From Tetraselmis striata (lineage: Eukaryota > Chlorophyta > Chlorodendrophyceae > Chlorodendrales > Chlorodendraceae): 64,000 bases of DNA. The notes below the pieces were generated by a model. It saw only the letters and a program-made list of their open reading frames with translations. It searched no databases and was not told the origin of the DNA. Positions 30,015 to 40,700 of the stretch are shown in pieces (positions within the stretch are counted from its first letter, which is position 1; each line of letters begins with the position of its first letter). The stretch spans positions 1 through 64,000 of the forward strand of contig VCJN01000175.1 in the NCBI GenBank assembly GCA_006384855.1, given 5' to 3'. The position numbers and the translations under genes are program-made.

Positions 30015-30665
30015 GTGCCGTGGCTGGAGCACAATCGGCCGGAGGTCCTTGCCGAGCTGCGGAAGGTCCGGAATCTCTGCACTGGGCGCCTGGCGCAGAG
30101 TAAATCTCTCGTCCCCCTCGACGTCGCGGACGCCCGCTACCGCACGGAGGTCTGCCAAGGAATCGAGGACGCTGCGACATACTTGCGCCCTGGCCTTGCT
30201 TTCCTCTTGCCTGCAGAAGATGTCCACGCCAGCCTGCCCAAGGGAGGCGTCAACTTTGCGTTCGCAACATGATGCCCGAGATGCAAGGAACTCGCGGGCG
30301 TCAACCCTTGCTTCCGCATCTTCCAGAGCCTGCACCCCAACACACGCGCGATGATGCCGGGACCGGAGTGGCAAATTCTGTCCTATCACGTCCCCGGCGT
30401 GTCTGCCTTCCTGCCTGAAGTCGATGACGAGGACGAGGCCCGCCGTCGCATGTACGAGACAGCGAGAACCATGGCGGCGGCGACAAAGATGCGGCACTTG
30501 AACCCGGAGGCCCACGTTGGGGACGACGCGTACATCCTCGCGGACGTCAAAGCAACGGTGGCTGAGGCCACCGCAGACAAGACTAACGAGCAAGAGATGC
30601 GGAGGGTGGAGAGAATTTACCGAGAGGGGTGGGATTACCCGCATCTCCGCAGTAGGGGCAGGTGA
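30015..30665 (+). pseudogene. Element E fifth reading frame with CxxC motif, in-frame TGA
   Basis: Reads PWLEHNRPEVLAELRKVRN, LDVADARYRTEV and FLLPAEDVHASLPKGGVNF, then TGA at 30,270-30,272. It continues in the same phase with CPRCKELAGVNPC and SYHVPGVSAFLPEV, then an acidic/Ala-rich helix (DEARRRMYETARTM), HLNPEAHVGDDAYILADVK and a final GWDYPHLRSRGR. CPRC...C is a zinc-ribbon-like half; the TGA sits where one more Cys or Trp codon would be a single substitution away. The segment from HLNPEAHVGDD to the end recurs in the right arm in two tandem copies. Function unknown. Confidence 0.5.
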
Positions 30666-30749
30666 ACGCCCGCATCTCTCGCGTGCGTACCCGTGTACTG
30701 TCGCTCCTAGCTCTTGTAACGAAGCGACGCTTTTCCATACCCGACTCCC

Positions 30750-31170
30750 GTGCGTGGTGGAACCTTGTCTTACATGCTGTTATGCCGGACTTTTCCGGAG
30801 ATTGGTGGTATGCTGTCGACGTACGCATCTCGGTTGACTGCGGGGATGCCTGGCGAGTGGTCGGAGCGCACTACCCTAAAACGCGGCCACGCTCTAAATC
30901 GCAAGATGTTGGGCAACAATCCACCTTGCATCTACACATCTCCGTGGGAGTATCACTGCTTGACGGCCTGCGTAAAGACCTGGCGACATGTCTGTGTGTG
31001 GGATCCATGCAGCGGCTTCGCCGGCACGGCACACGCTCTCTTCGGGAGGGCCAGGAGGGTGTTTTTGAGCGACGTCAACCCGTCTCGCGTGTCCCACTTC
31101 GTCGCGGACGCCTTGTCGCCGGAAACGCACGACAAGGCTGCTGCCATGTGCAAGGAGCCCTTTGTCGTTC
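30750..31170 (+). pseudogene. Class I SAM-dependent methyltransferase, N-terminal half, cut by element M
   Basis: The frame holds a ~70-residue lead (KMLGNNPPCIYTSPWEYHC), then the SAM-binding core: VWDPCSGFAGTAHALF (motif I), RRVFLSDVNPSR (acidic end of strand 2, motif II) and HFVADALSPET (motif III). After KEPFVV, host homology stops at 31,169 and the CACTGTGAG terminus of M-B begins; a chance 12-codon tail ends at 31,205. The right arm keeps the codons that should follow: VMSPWFTHLNLLL, where SPWF takes the place of the [DNS]PP[WYF] motif IV. This design is shared by DNA adenine-type methyltransferases found in phages and eukaryotic mobile elements. The start is uncertain; an intron probably begins at the GTGAAC near 30,662. 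Confidence 0.6.
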
Positions 31171-31786
31171 ACTGTGAGAATGAGATGTATGTGACATACG
31201 GGTGACGAAGCACTACTACTAGCGACTATTATTTATCCGTGAAGGCTGCTGTTGGTGGCGGCATGTCCATCCAATTACGTGCGAGTACATCCGGCGTTAT
31301 TGCCGGCGGGCGATAAATCCTTTTTGTAATCATTGTGGTAGTCGTACTAACACGGTGACGTGTTTCATGGCACTGACGTATAAAGTCCGAGGTTGTCCGT
31401 GCAGTACCGGGTAGTACGCGATATATTTATTAAGCCGGTACCGGGTATCTAGTACGAACCCGGGCGCGATGACGAGTCGTCCTGTGAATAACTACGACTA
31501 TTAGTACATGGGAGCGCAAATCGCAGCCGTACGTATTTGGTAACACTGGGGAATTTTGTGTACATTATAGCTAGTACTGTTGAACGGGCCTGCCAGCCGT
31601 CCGATCAAAGGTCATCAGATGGGCGGTTTGGCTGCCATGTTTTGCCAAAGAGTGCTCACGTTACATAAATATTCGCGAGGGGGAGGGGGGGGGCAGGCAG
31701 CGGTTTGCCGAAGAATGATTGAATTACAATATTCGCGACAGCTGCCATCGGGGAATGTGGCCGGGGGGGGGCGCGGAGGGGGGCTA

Positions 31787-32427
31787 CTACTTGTTCTTGC
31801 GTGCCCGGGGGACCCGCCGCTTCGACGACCTCGCTGCCTCCGCCTCCGCCTCCGACTCCGCGACCGTCAGTTTCTTACCTCGGCGCTTCTTCACTGGCCT
31901 CTTCCGCTTCTTGTCGGCGTCCGACTGCTTCTTGTCGGCGGCGTTCATCCAGCACAACTCCTTCTCAGTTAGGGGTGGGCGGGGCAGCGGCGCGTCCGGA
32001 GGAAGAACGGCGGCCGTCAGTGTCTTCACCACCCCGGGAAGCTGTGCCGTCGACGACGCCGCCATGAGCTTCCTTGCCTTGGCGTCGGGACGCCCCCTGT
32101 GCCCAGACGCCCACAACAAGCCACAATCGTTTCGCCTCCAAGCGGCTAAGGCTGCGGCCTCCTCGGCCACAACGAGTTGCGCCGCTGGCACTGTGGAAGC
32201 TTTGGCGTTAAGGTGGGCCCTACGGCGCTCCCGGACGAACCTGCGCGCGGCACAAGTTAGCCACGAGTGTGGGTGCGTACTTATGTGGAGGGTGGAGTGC
32301 TTTGTTGCGTGCCCACCTTATCACGCGTTTCCTCATGTCTTTCTCGTCCTCCTCGATGCCGGTGGCGCGGACACGCGAGACAACAAGGCCCGCCGCCCAC
32401 TTTTGCCCGGGAGAGGAGGTCTGCCAT
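31787..32427 (-). pseudogene. Element M gene 1, copy B (internal deletion)
   Basis: ATG at 32,427 gives MADLLSRAKV. The sequence then jumps to the region matching the GGIEEDEKD part of copy C, because about 440 bp present in M-C are deleted. The phase is lost at the join. After the conserved intron (GTGGGC...), the last exon (32,235 to 31,787) is open: QLVVAEEAA, then RGRPDAKARKLMAASSTAQ, ELCWMNAADKKQ and the basic KKRKRPVKKRRGKK tail. This copy keeps the Gln and Trp codons that are stops in M-A and M-C, so it best shows the ancestral tail. Confidence 0.6.
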
Positions 32428-32445
32428 TGCGCTGTGACCGGTGAA

Positions 32446-32467
32446 GGGGGGGGGGGGGGGGGGGGGG
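32446..32467. repeat. Poly-G tract between divergent M genes (copy B)
   Basis: A 22-base G run 18 bases upstream of the gene 1 ATG on the other strand; compare 5,784-5,799 and 60,663-60,684. Confidence 0.9.
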
Positions 32468-32619
32468 CGAGGTGGAGAAACTAACAACCAGTCGACGACC
32501 GCCTTCCGCAGCAGTCAACGACACAGCGGAGGCGAGGAGCAGCGCGCCACTACTATTTATATGCACGTATTGTCAAGAGCTAGTCGGTGCGGCATTGTGT
32601 CGGTGTAATTTCGCAATGT

Positions 32620-32740
32620 TTATCGTGAATATGTGCGCGACGAATGTGCGCGGATGTGCACACCGTTGTGCAGCAGCGGTGTGCGGCGGTGTGCACCGAT
32701 GTGCACGAACATGTGCACGAACATGTAGGGGCGGAGCGGT
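32620..32740. promoter_or_regulatory. GTGCGC/GTGCAC-repeat region upstream of gene 2
   Basis: Repeated alternating purine-pyrimidine words (ATGTGCGCGACGAATGTGCG, GATGTGCAC, GTGTGCGGCGGTGTGCACC) lie between the two divergent genes. They recur in M-D (5,440-5,560) and M-C (60,895-60,965) with different copy numbers. Position suggests a promoter or a Z-DNA-prone regulatory repeat. No transcription start can be assigned. Confidence 0.35.
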
Positions 32741-32797
32741 TGAGTGTCCGCCGCTCCACCTAGCGCCGCAAATCCCCACGCGTGGGCCAACACCCAA

Positions 32798-34347
32798 TGT
32801 TAAATCCCCGAGCTCCTCGCAGAGGAAGATGCGACGACGAGGTTGCAAGCCTACCTCGAGCGGTGGCTACAGGATGGTGGTACCTATGACCCCGTACACC
32901 TGGAGCTGTGGAGGCTTCTCGGACAAGACGCCGCGCATGCCTTGCTGAGAAGGTTCCCTAATGAGGTCCCGACGCCATACCCGGATCTGAACTCTCCCGG
33001 GGTGCTAGAGGTGGGTTTGTTGTCGCACATCGCACAAGACCTGATTGGCTTCAGCGAAGGACGCGGCGAAGCGGAAGGGGGTACAAACGCCGTGGTTATG
33101 AGCATGGTGTTGAGCATGGTGTGTGTGCCCCTGACACCAACAGGTCATCCTGCCCCCGGAAGACCTGGACGTTGCAGACCACACGCATGTGAAGCCGTAT
33201 GACGGGGAAAATGAGGGCAAAGTCGACCCGTGGAAGCTGTGGCATTGGGCAAGGAGTGCGCCAGAGACCTGGGTCGGCAAAAAGCAGAGGCAGATGAAGA
33301 GGTGCCCCCACCCCCCACCCCGGCCCCCTTCAACCCCTGACTCGTGCATCGCTTATTCTGAGCGTGTGCCTTGCAGGAAGGCCTTGTTTGCCGCCTTGCT
33401 GGAATTGCGGCGCTCTTACGTATCTGGTGCCGAGAAGGCCGGCGAGCTAGCACCAAGGTTTTGGTCGTGGCCGGTGATCGCGTTGCTGTTCACCCCGGCG
33501 GATGCCTCCGCTCAGATCACCCACGTTGATGGGCAGGCTCCAAATCTGCAGGCCATCATTGCATGCACGTGCCACTGCCGCCCCACCGAGGTGTACCGCG
33601 GGCCAGAAGTGAGCTTCAGAGATGCCGTGAAGCACATTCGGTACCCGGTGCCCCCCCCCCCCCCCCCCCCCACGCCGGTGGCGGGAGCGGGGGCGGGGGC
33701 GGGGACTGAGTGCCATCCATGTGTTGACATGAAAAGGGCCACGAGAATCACCGCCTCAAGGAGAGGACGCTGGCGGAGACAGATCCGGGAGCTGCCGACT
33801 TCATCATGAGCCACAAGAACTTGATGCAGCCCCTGGAGCACTTGGAGCGTGGCATGGGTGTCCCCGAGGAGGACAGGCCCTACACGAAACAATACCATGG
33901 GTACATGTTTGGGTCGGACACGACGCACCGCGGGCCCGTGGGCGCCCCATTTGAGCTGCCCAGCCGCAACCCCTGTCCCAAGTGTCACGGGCGTGGCAAT
34001 GTCCGCTTGTACGGGAAGGGGCACCTTCTGGGGCTGCTGCCTGGTTGCGGCCGTGCGGACGACCCTACCCAATACACGCCGTTCTTGGCAGCCTACAACG
34101 AGGCACTCTACCCACACATCACCCCCCGCAGTGATGTTGCATCACCCCCCGCAGTGATGTTGCGGAGAAACGCAATCACGAGTTGGCGGCGCAGTATGTG
34201 GCCCACTTTGGGGATCATGCTGTGTTGCTAAAGCATTTGTACAGTGACGAGGACTACGCCAGCATCCATGCCAGCGCGAAGGAGCTGCGGCTTGCTGCTG
34301 AGGCTGCGGCTCCTGTTGCTGCCGCCGCCGCCTCCATCCTGCCGTAG
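32798..34347 (+). pseudogene. Element M gene 2, copy B (CxxCxGxG zinc-motif protein)
   Basis: Aligns with the minus-strand copy at 3,758-5,329. The ATG region is lost with a deletion of the upstream poly-G, and one base is missing near 32,806. From LQAYLERWLQDGGTYDP the frame is good to about 33,110. Block two (33,150-33,310) reads VILPPEDLDVADHTHVKPYD, then DPWKLWHWA, with both Trp codons intact. Block three (33,380-33,650) reads ALLELRR and FWSWPVIALLF, ending at a C-run-containing intron. The last block (33,740-34,347) reads GHENHRLKERTLAETDPGAA, KQYHGYMFGSDT and CPKCHGRGNVRL. A 23-bp tandem duplication (about 34,116-34,161) then shifts the phase, after which AAQYVAHFGDHAV and an Ala-rich end close at TAG 34,345. 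Function unknown; CxxCxGxG suggests metal binding. Confidence 0.6.
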
Positions 34348-34761
34348 ACAGTCGGGTCTGGCAGCACCGCCCGTGCTTGTAAATAAACGACAATGGATCA
34401 CGTCATGCTCCGGTTGTACTCCTACACTACCTCCACTTTGCGGGGGGGGGGGGGGGAGGGGGGAGGGTTCCTGTCCTTATTACTTGCATCGGTGGACGAC
34501 CTGGATATGGAGGTCACCGGGCACATCGCGTGGTTCCGGAGTGGTACATGCGCGCCTCCTCGTCTTGGTTGCAATCATCGCCCCTAATCCAATCCAGGGT
34601 GAATAGCAGGACGCTGTGACCCCCCCCCCCCCCCCGGGGTATATGTAACCAAATATCCAGCCGTGCATGCGTCACAATCGGTACCCAATAAGCCGGGCAT
34701 GTGACAGTGGTTTCAAAGCAGTGCAAGCATTCCGTGCGTGCACAAGCACGTACGACTGGGA
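34348..34761. other. 3' flank of gene 2 and junction to satellite
   Basis: Contains a G run at about 34,441-34,462, a C run at 34,621-34,635 and ~180 bp not found in M-D. The G run after gene 2 has a counterpart in M-D (3,647-3,662). No gene. Confidence 0.5.
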
Positions 34762-37700
34762 ATGAGGCGAGGGTTGCGGGCGGAGTGCATTGGAGGCGCA
34801 TACAATAGCGTGTTGCTGGGATTTTGGCTGCATCGGACGCCGTATTCCCATCCATCCGGCACGGAATGTCCGGTTTTCACACATTTGAATATAGTGTGAA
34901 TATTACGCGTCTGTTGCGCCGGGTGGATGGGCATCCGGCGTCCGATGCACCCCAAGAATTTGCAGCACGCTACTCTACGCACCGCCAATGCACTCCGCCA
35001 TCCCCGTCCCCATCCGCGTCGGAACCGGTAGTAAGTGTTGTTGTGTGCGCACATCGTGACAACATTACACTGCGGGAATTGCAATTACCGGTGGATAATG
35101 TGAAGGCATTTTCGAAATCGACGGAGAATGAGGCAATGCTGGCGGAGTGCATTGGCGGTGCAAAGAGTAGCGTGTTGTTGGGGTTTTGGCTGCATCGGAC
35201 GCCGTGTTCCCATCCTTCCGGCACGGAATGTCCGGTTTCACACACTTAAGTGTTAACATAGTGTGAATATTACGCGTCTTTTATGCCGGGTGGATGGGCA
35301 TCCGACGTCCAATGCACCCCGAAACTCACCAACACGCTACTCTACGCACCGCCAATGCACTTCGCCAGCCCCGCCTGTTTCTGCGCGCGTCCTACGTTGC
35401 ATTGTATATATAAATATATACATACGTACATGTCCTGCTCCGAAACCAGCCCACATGTCTTTTACGCCGGGTGGATGCATGGGCATCCGGCGTCCGATGC
35501 ACCCGAAGCATTTGCAGCACGCTAATCTACGCACCGCCAATGCACTCCGCCAGCCCCGCCTCCATCCGCGTCGGAACCGGTAGTAAGTGTTGTTGTGTGC
35601 GCACATCATGACAACATTACACGGCGGGAATTGCAATTACCGGCGGATAATGTGAAGACATTTTCGAAATCGACGGAGAATGAGGCGGGGCTGGCGGAGT
35701 GCATTGGCGGTGCATAGAATAGTGTGTTGCTGGGGTTTTGGCTGCATCGGACGCCGTATTCCCATCCATCCGGCACGGAATGTCCGGTCATCACATATTT
35801 TTGTTTTACCATAGTGTGAATATTACGCATCTTTTACGTCGGGTGGATGCATGGGCATCCGGCGTCCGATGCACCCCAAGAATTTGCAGCACGCTACTTT
35901 ACGCACCGCCAATGCACTCCGCCAGCCCCGCCTCCATCCGCGTCGGAACCGGTAGTAAGTGTTGTTGTGTGCGCACATCATGACAACATTACACTGCGGG
36001 AATTGCAATTACCGGTGGATAATGTGAAGGCATTTTCGAAATCGACGGAGAATGAGGCGATGCTGGCGGAGTGCATTGGCGGTGCAAAGAGTAGCGTGTT
36101 GTTGGGGTTTTGGCTGCATCGGACGCCGTGTTCCCATCCTTCCGGCACGGAATGTCCGGTTTCACACATTTGAATATAGTGTGAATATTACGCGTCTGTT
36201 GCGCCGGGTGGATGGGCATCCGGCGTCCGATGCACCCCAAGAATTTGCAGCACGCTACTCTACGCACCGCCAATGCACTTCGCCATCCCCGTCCCCATCC
36301 GCGTCGGAACTGGTAGTAAGTGTTGTTGTGTGTGCACATCGTGACAACATTACACGGCGGGAATTGCAATTACCGGTGGATAATGTGAAGGCATTTTCGA
36401 AATCGACGGAGAATGAGGCAATGCTGGCGGAGTGCATTGGCGGTGCAAAGAGTAGCGTGTTGTTGGGGTTTTGGCTGCATCGGACGCCGTGTTCCCATCC
36501 TTCCGGCACGGAATGTCCGGTTTCACACACTTAAGTGTTAACATAGTGTGAATATTACGCGTCTTTTATGCCGGGTGGATGGGCATCCGACGTCCAATGC
36601 ACCCCGAAACTCACCAACACGCTACTCTACGCACCGCCAATGCACTTCGCCAGCCCCGCCTGTTTCTGCGCGCGTCCTACGTTGCATTGTATATATAAAT
36701 ATATACATACGTACATGTCCTGCTCCGAAACCAGCCCACATGTCTTTTACGCCGGGTGGATGCATGGGCATCCGGCGTCCGATGCACCCGAAGCATTTGC
36801 AGCACGCTAGTCTACGCACCGCCAATGCACTCCGCCAGCCCCGCCTCCATCCGCGTCGGAACCGGTAGTAAGTGTTGTTGTGTGCGCACATCATGACAAC
36901 ATTACACGGCGGGAATTGCAATTACCGGCGGATAATGTGAAGACATTTTCGAAATCGACGGAGAATGAGGCAATGCTGGCGGAGTGCATTGGCGGTGCAA
37001 AGAGTAGCGTGTTGTTGGGGTTTTGGCTGCATCGGACGCCGTGTTCCCATCCATCCGGCACGGAATGTCCGGTCATCACATATTTTTGTTTTACCATAGT
37101 GTGAATATTACGCATCTTTTACGTCGGGTGGATGCATGGGCATCCGGCGTCCGATGCACCCCAAGAATTTGCAGCACGCTACTCTACGCACCGCCAATGC
37201 ACTCCGCCAGCCCCGCCTCCATCCGCGTCGGAACCGGTAGTAAGTGTTGTTGTGTGCGCACATCATGACAACATTACACTGCGGGAATTGCAATTACCGG
37301 TGGATAATGTGAAGGCATTTTCGAAATCGACGGAGAATGAGGCGATGCTGGCGGAGTGCATTGGCGGTGCAAAGAGTAGCGTGTTGTTGGGGTTTTGGCT
37401 GCATCGGACGCCGTGTTCCCATCCTTCCGGCACGGAATGTCCGGTTTCACACATTTGAATATAGTGTGAATATTACGCGTCTGTTGCGCCGGGTGGATGG
37501 GCATCCGGCGTCCGATGCACCCCAAGAATTTGCAGCACGCTACTCTACGCACCGCCAATGCACTTCGCCATCCCCGTCCCCATCCGCGTCGGAACTGGTA
37601 GTAAGTGTTGTTGTGTGTGCACATCGTGACAACATTACACGGCGGGAATTGCAATTACCGGTGGATAATGTGAAGGCATTTTCGAAATCGACGGAGAATG

Positions 37701-40700
37701 AGGCAATGCTGGCGGAGTGCATTGGCGGTGCAAAGAGTAGCGTGTTGTTGGGGTTTTGGCTGCATCGGACGCCGTGTTCCCATCCTTCCGGCACGGAATG
37801 TCCGGTTTCACACACTTAAGTGTTAACATAGTGTGAATATTACGCGTCTTTTATGCCGGGTGGATGGGCATCCGACGTCCAATGCACCCCGAAACTCACC
37901 AACACGCTACTCTACGCACCGCCAATGCACTTCGCCAGCCCCGCCTGTTTCTGCGCGCGTCCTACGTTGCATTGTATATATAAATATATACATACGTACA
38001 TGTCCTGCTCCGAAACCAGCCCACATGTCTTTTACGCCGGGTGGATGCATGGGCATCCGGCGTCCGATGCACCCGAAGCATTTGCAGCACGCTAGTCTAC
38101 GCACCGCCAATGCACTCCGCCAGCCCCGCCTCCATCCGCGTCGGAACCGGTAGTAAGTGTTGTTGTGTGCGCACATCATGACAACATTACACGGCGGGAA
38201 TTGCAATTACCGGCGGATAATGTGAAGACATTTTCGAAATCGACGGAGAATGAGGCGGGGCTGGCGGAGTGCATTGGCGGTGCATAGAATAGTGTGTTGC
38301 TGGGGTTTTGGCTGCATCGGACGCCGTATTCCCATCCATCCGGCACGGAATGTCCGGTCATCACATATTTTTGTTTTACCATAGTGTGAATATTACGCAT
38401 CTTTTACGTCGGGTGGATGCATGGGCATCCGGCGTCCGATGCACCCCAAGAATTTGCAGCACGCTACTTTACGCACCGCCAATGCACTCCGCCAGCCCCG
38501 CCTCCATCCGCGTCGGAACCGGTAGTAAGTGTTGTTGTGTGCGCACATCATGACAACATTACACTGCGGGAATTGCAATTACCGGTGGATAATGTGAAGG
38601 CATTTTCGAAATCGACGGAGAATGAGGCGATGCTGGCGGAGTGCATTGGCGGTGCAAAGAGTAGCGTGTTGTTGGGGTTTTGGCTGCATCGGACGCCGTG
38701 TTCCCATCCTTCCGGCACGGAATGTCCGGTTTCACACATTTGAATATAGTGTGAATATTACGCGTCTGTTGCGCCGGGTGGATGGGCATCCGGCGTCCGA
38801 TGCACCCCAAGAATTTGCAGCACGCTACTCTACGCACCGCCAATGCACTCCGCCATCCCCGTCCCCATCCGCGTCGGAACCGGTAGTAAGTGTTGTTGTG
38901 TGTGCCTATCGTGACAACATTACACGGCGGGAATTGCAATTACCGGTGGATAATGTGAAGGCATTTTCGAAATCGACGGAGAATGAGGCAATGCTGGCGG
39001 AGTGCATTGGCGGTGCAAAGAGTAGCGTGTTGTTGGGGTTTTGGCTGCATCGGACGCCGTGTTCCCATCCTTCCGGCACGGAATGTCCGGTTTCACACAC
39101 TTAAGTGTTAACATAGTGTGAATATTACGCGTCTTTTATGCCGGGTGGATGGGCATCCGACGTCCAATGCACCCCGAAACTCACCAACACGCTACTCTAC
39201 GCACCGCCAATGCACTTCGCCAGCCCCGCCTGTTTCTGCGCGCGTCCTACGTTGCATTGTATATATAAATATATACATACGTACATGTCCTGCTCCGAAA
39301 CCAGCCCACGTGTCTTTTACGCCGGGTGGATGCATGGGCATCCGGCGTCCGATGCACCCGAAGCATTTGCAGCACGCTAGTCTACGCACCGCCAATGCAC
39401 TCCGCCAGCCCCGCCTCCATCCGCGTCGGAACCGGTAGTAAGTGTTGTTGTGTGCGCACATCATGACAACATTACACGGCGGGAATTGCAATTACCGGCG
39501 GATAATGTGAAGGCATTTTCGAAATCGACGGAGAATGAGGCGGGGCTGGCGGAGTGCATTGGCGGTGCATAGAATAGTGTGTTGCTGGGGTTTTGGCTGC
39601 ATCGGACGCCGTATTCCCATCCATCCGGCACGGAATGTCCGGTCATCACACATTTTTGTTTTACCATAGTGTGAATATTACGCATCTTTTACGTCGGGTG
39701 GATGCATGGGCATCCGGCGTCCGATGCACCCCAAGAATTTGCAGCACGCTACTTTACGCACCGCCAATGCACTCCGCCAGCCCCGCCTCCATCCGCGTCG
39801 GAACCGGTAGTAAGTGTTGTTGTGTGCGCACATCATGACAACATTACACTGCGGGAATTGCAATTACCGGTGGATAATGTGAAGGCATTTTCGAAATCGA
39901 CGGAGAATGAGGCCATGCTGGCGGAGTGCATTGGCGGTGCAAAGAGTAGCGTGTTGCTGGGGTTTTGGCTGCATCGGACGCCGTGTTCCCATCCTTCCGG
40001 CACGGAATGTCCGGTTTCACACATTTGAATATAGTGTGAATATTACGCGTCTGTTGCGCCGGGTGGATGCATGGGCATCCGGCGTCCGATGCACCCCAAG
40101 AATTTGCAGCACGCTACTCTACGCACCGCCAATGCACTCCGCCATCCCCGTCCCCATCCGCGTCGGAACCGGTAGTAAGTGTTGTTGTGTGTGCACATAG
40201 TGACAACATTACACGGCGGGAATTGCAATTACCGGTGGATAATGTGAAGGCATTTTCGAAATCGACGGAGAATGAGGCGATGCTGGCGGAGTGCATTGGC
40301 GGTGCAAAGAGTAGCGTGTTGTTGGGGTTTTGGCTGCATCGGACGCCGTGTTCCCATCCTTCCGGCACGGAATGTCCGGTTTCACACACTTAAGTGTTAA
40401 CATAGTGTGAATATTACGCGTCTTTTATGCCGGGTGGATGGGCATCCGACGTCCAATGCACCCCGAAACTCACAAACACGCTACTCTACGCACCGCCAAT
40501 GCACTTCGCCAGCCCCGCCTGTTTCTGCGCGCGTCCTACGTTGCATTGTATATATAAATATATACATACGTACATGTCCTGCTCCGAAACCAGCCCACAT
40601 GTCTTTTACGCCGGGTGGATGCATGGGCATCCGGCGTCCGATGCACCCGAAGCATTTGCAGCACGCTAGTCTACGCACAGCCAATGCACTCCGCCAGCCC

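Larger units (their letters stand above)
31170..34760 (+). mobile_element. Element M, copy B
   Basis: Begins CACTGTGAGAATGAGATG at 31,170 inside the E methyltransferase. In order it carries a ~600-bp terminal region, gene 1 on the minus strand, a poly-G tract, a divergent promoter-like region of GTGCGC/GTGCAC repeats, gene 2 on the plus strand and a short unique end. It then passes into satellite. M-A, M-C and M-D share parts of this order. It has the fullest gene 2 but lacks about 440 bp in the middle of gene 1. Confidence 0.8.
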
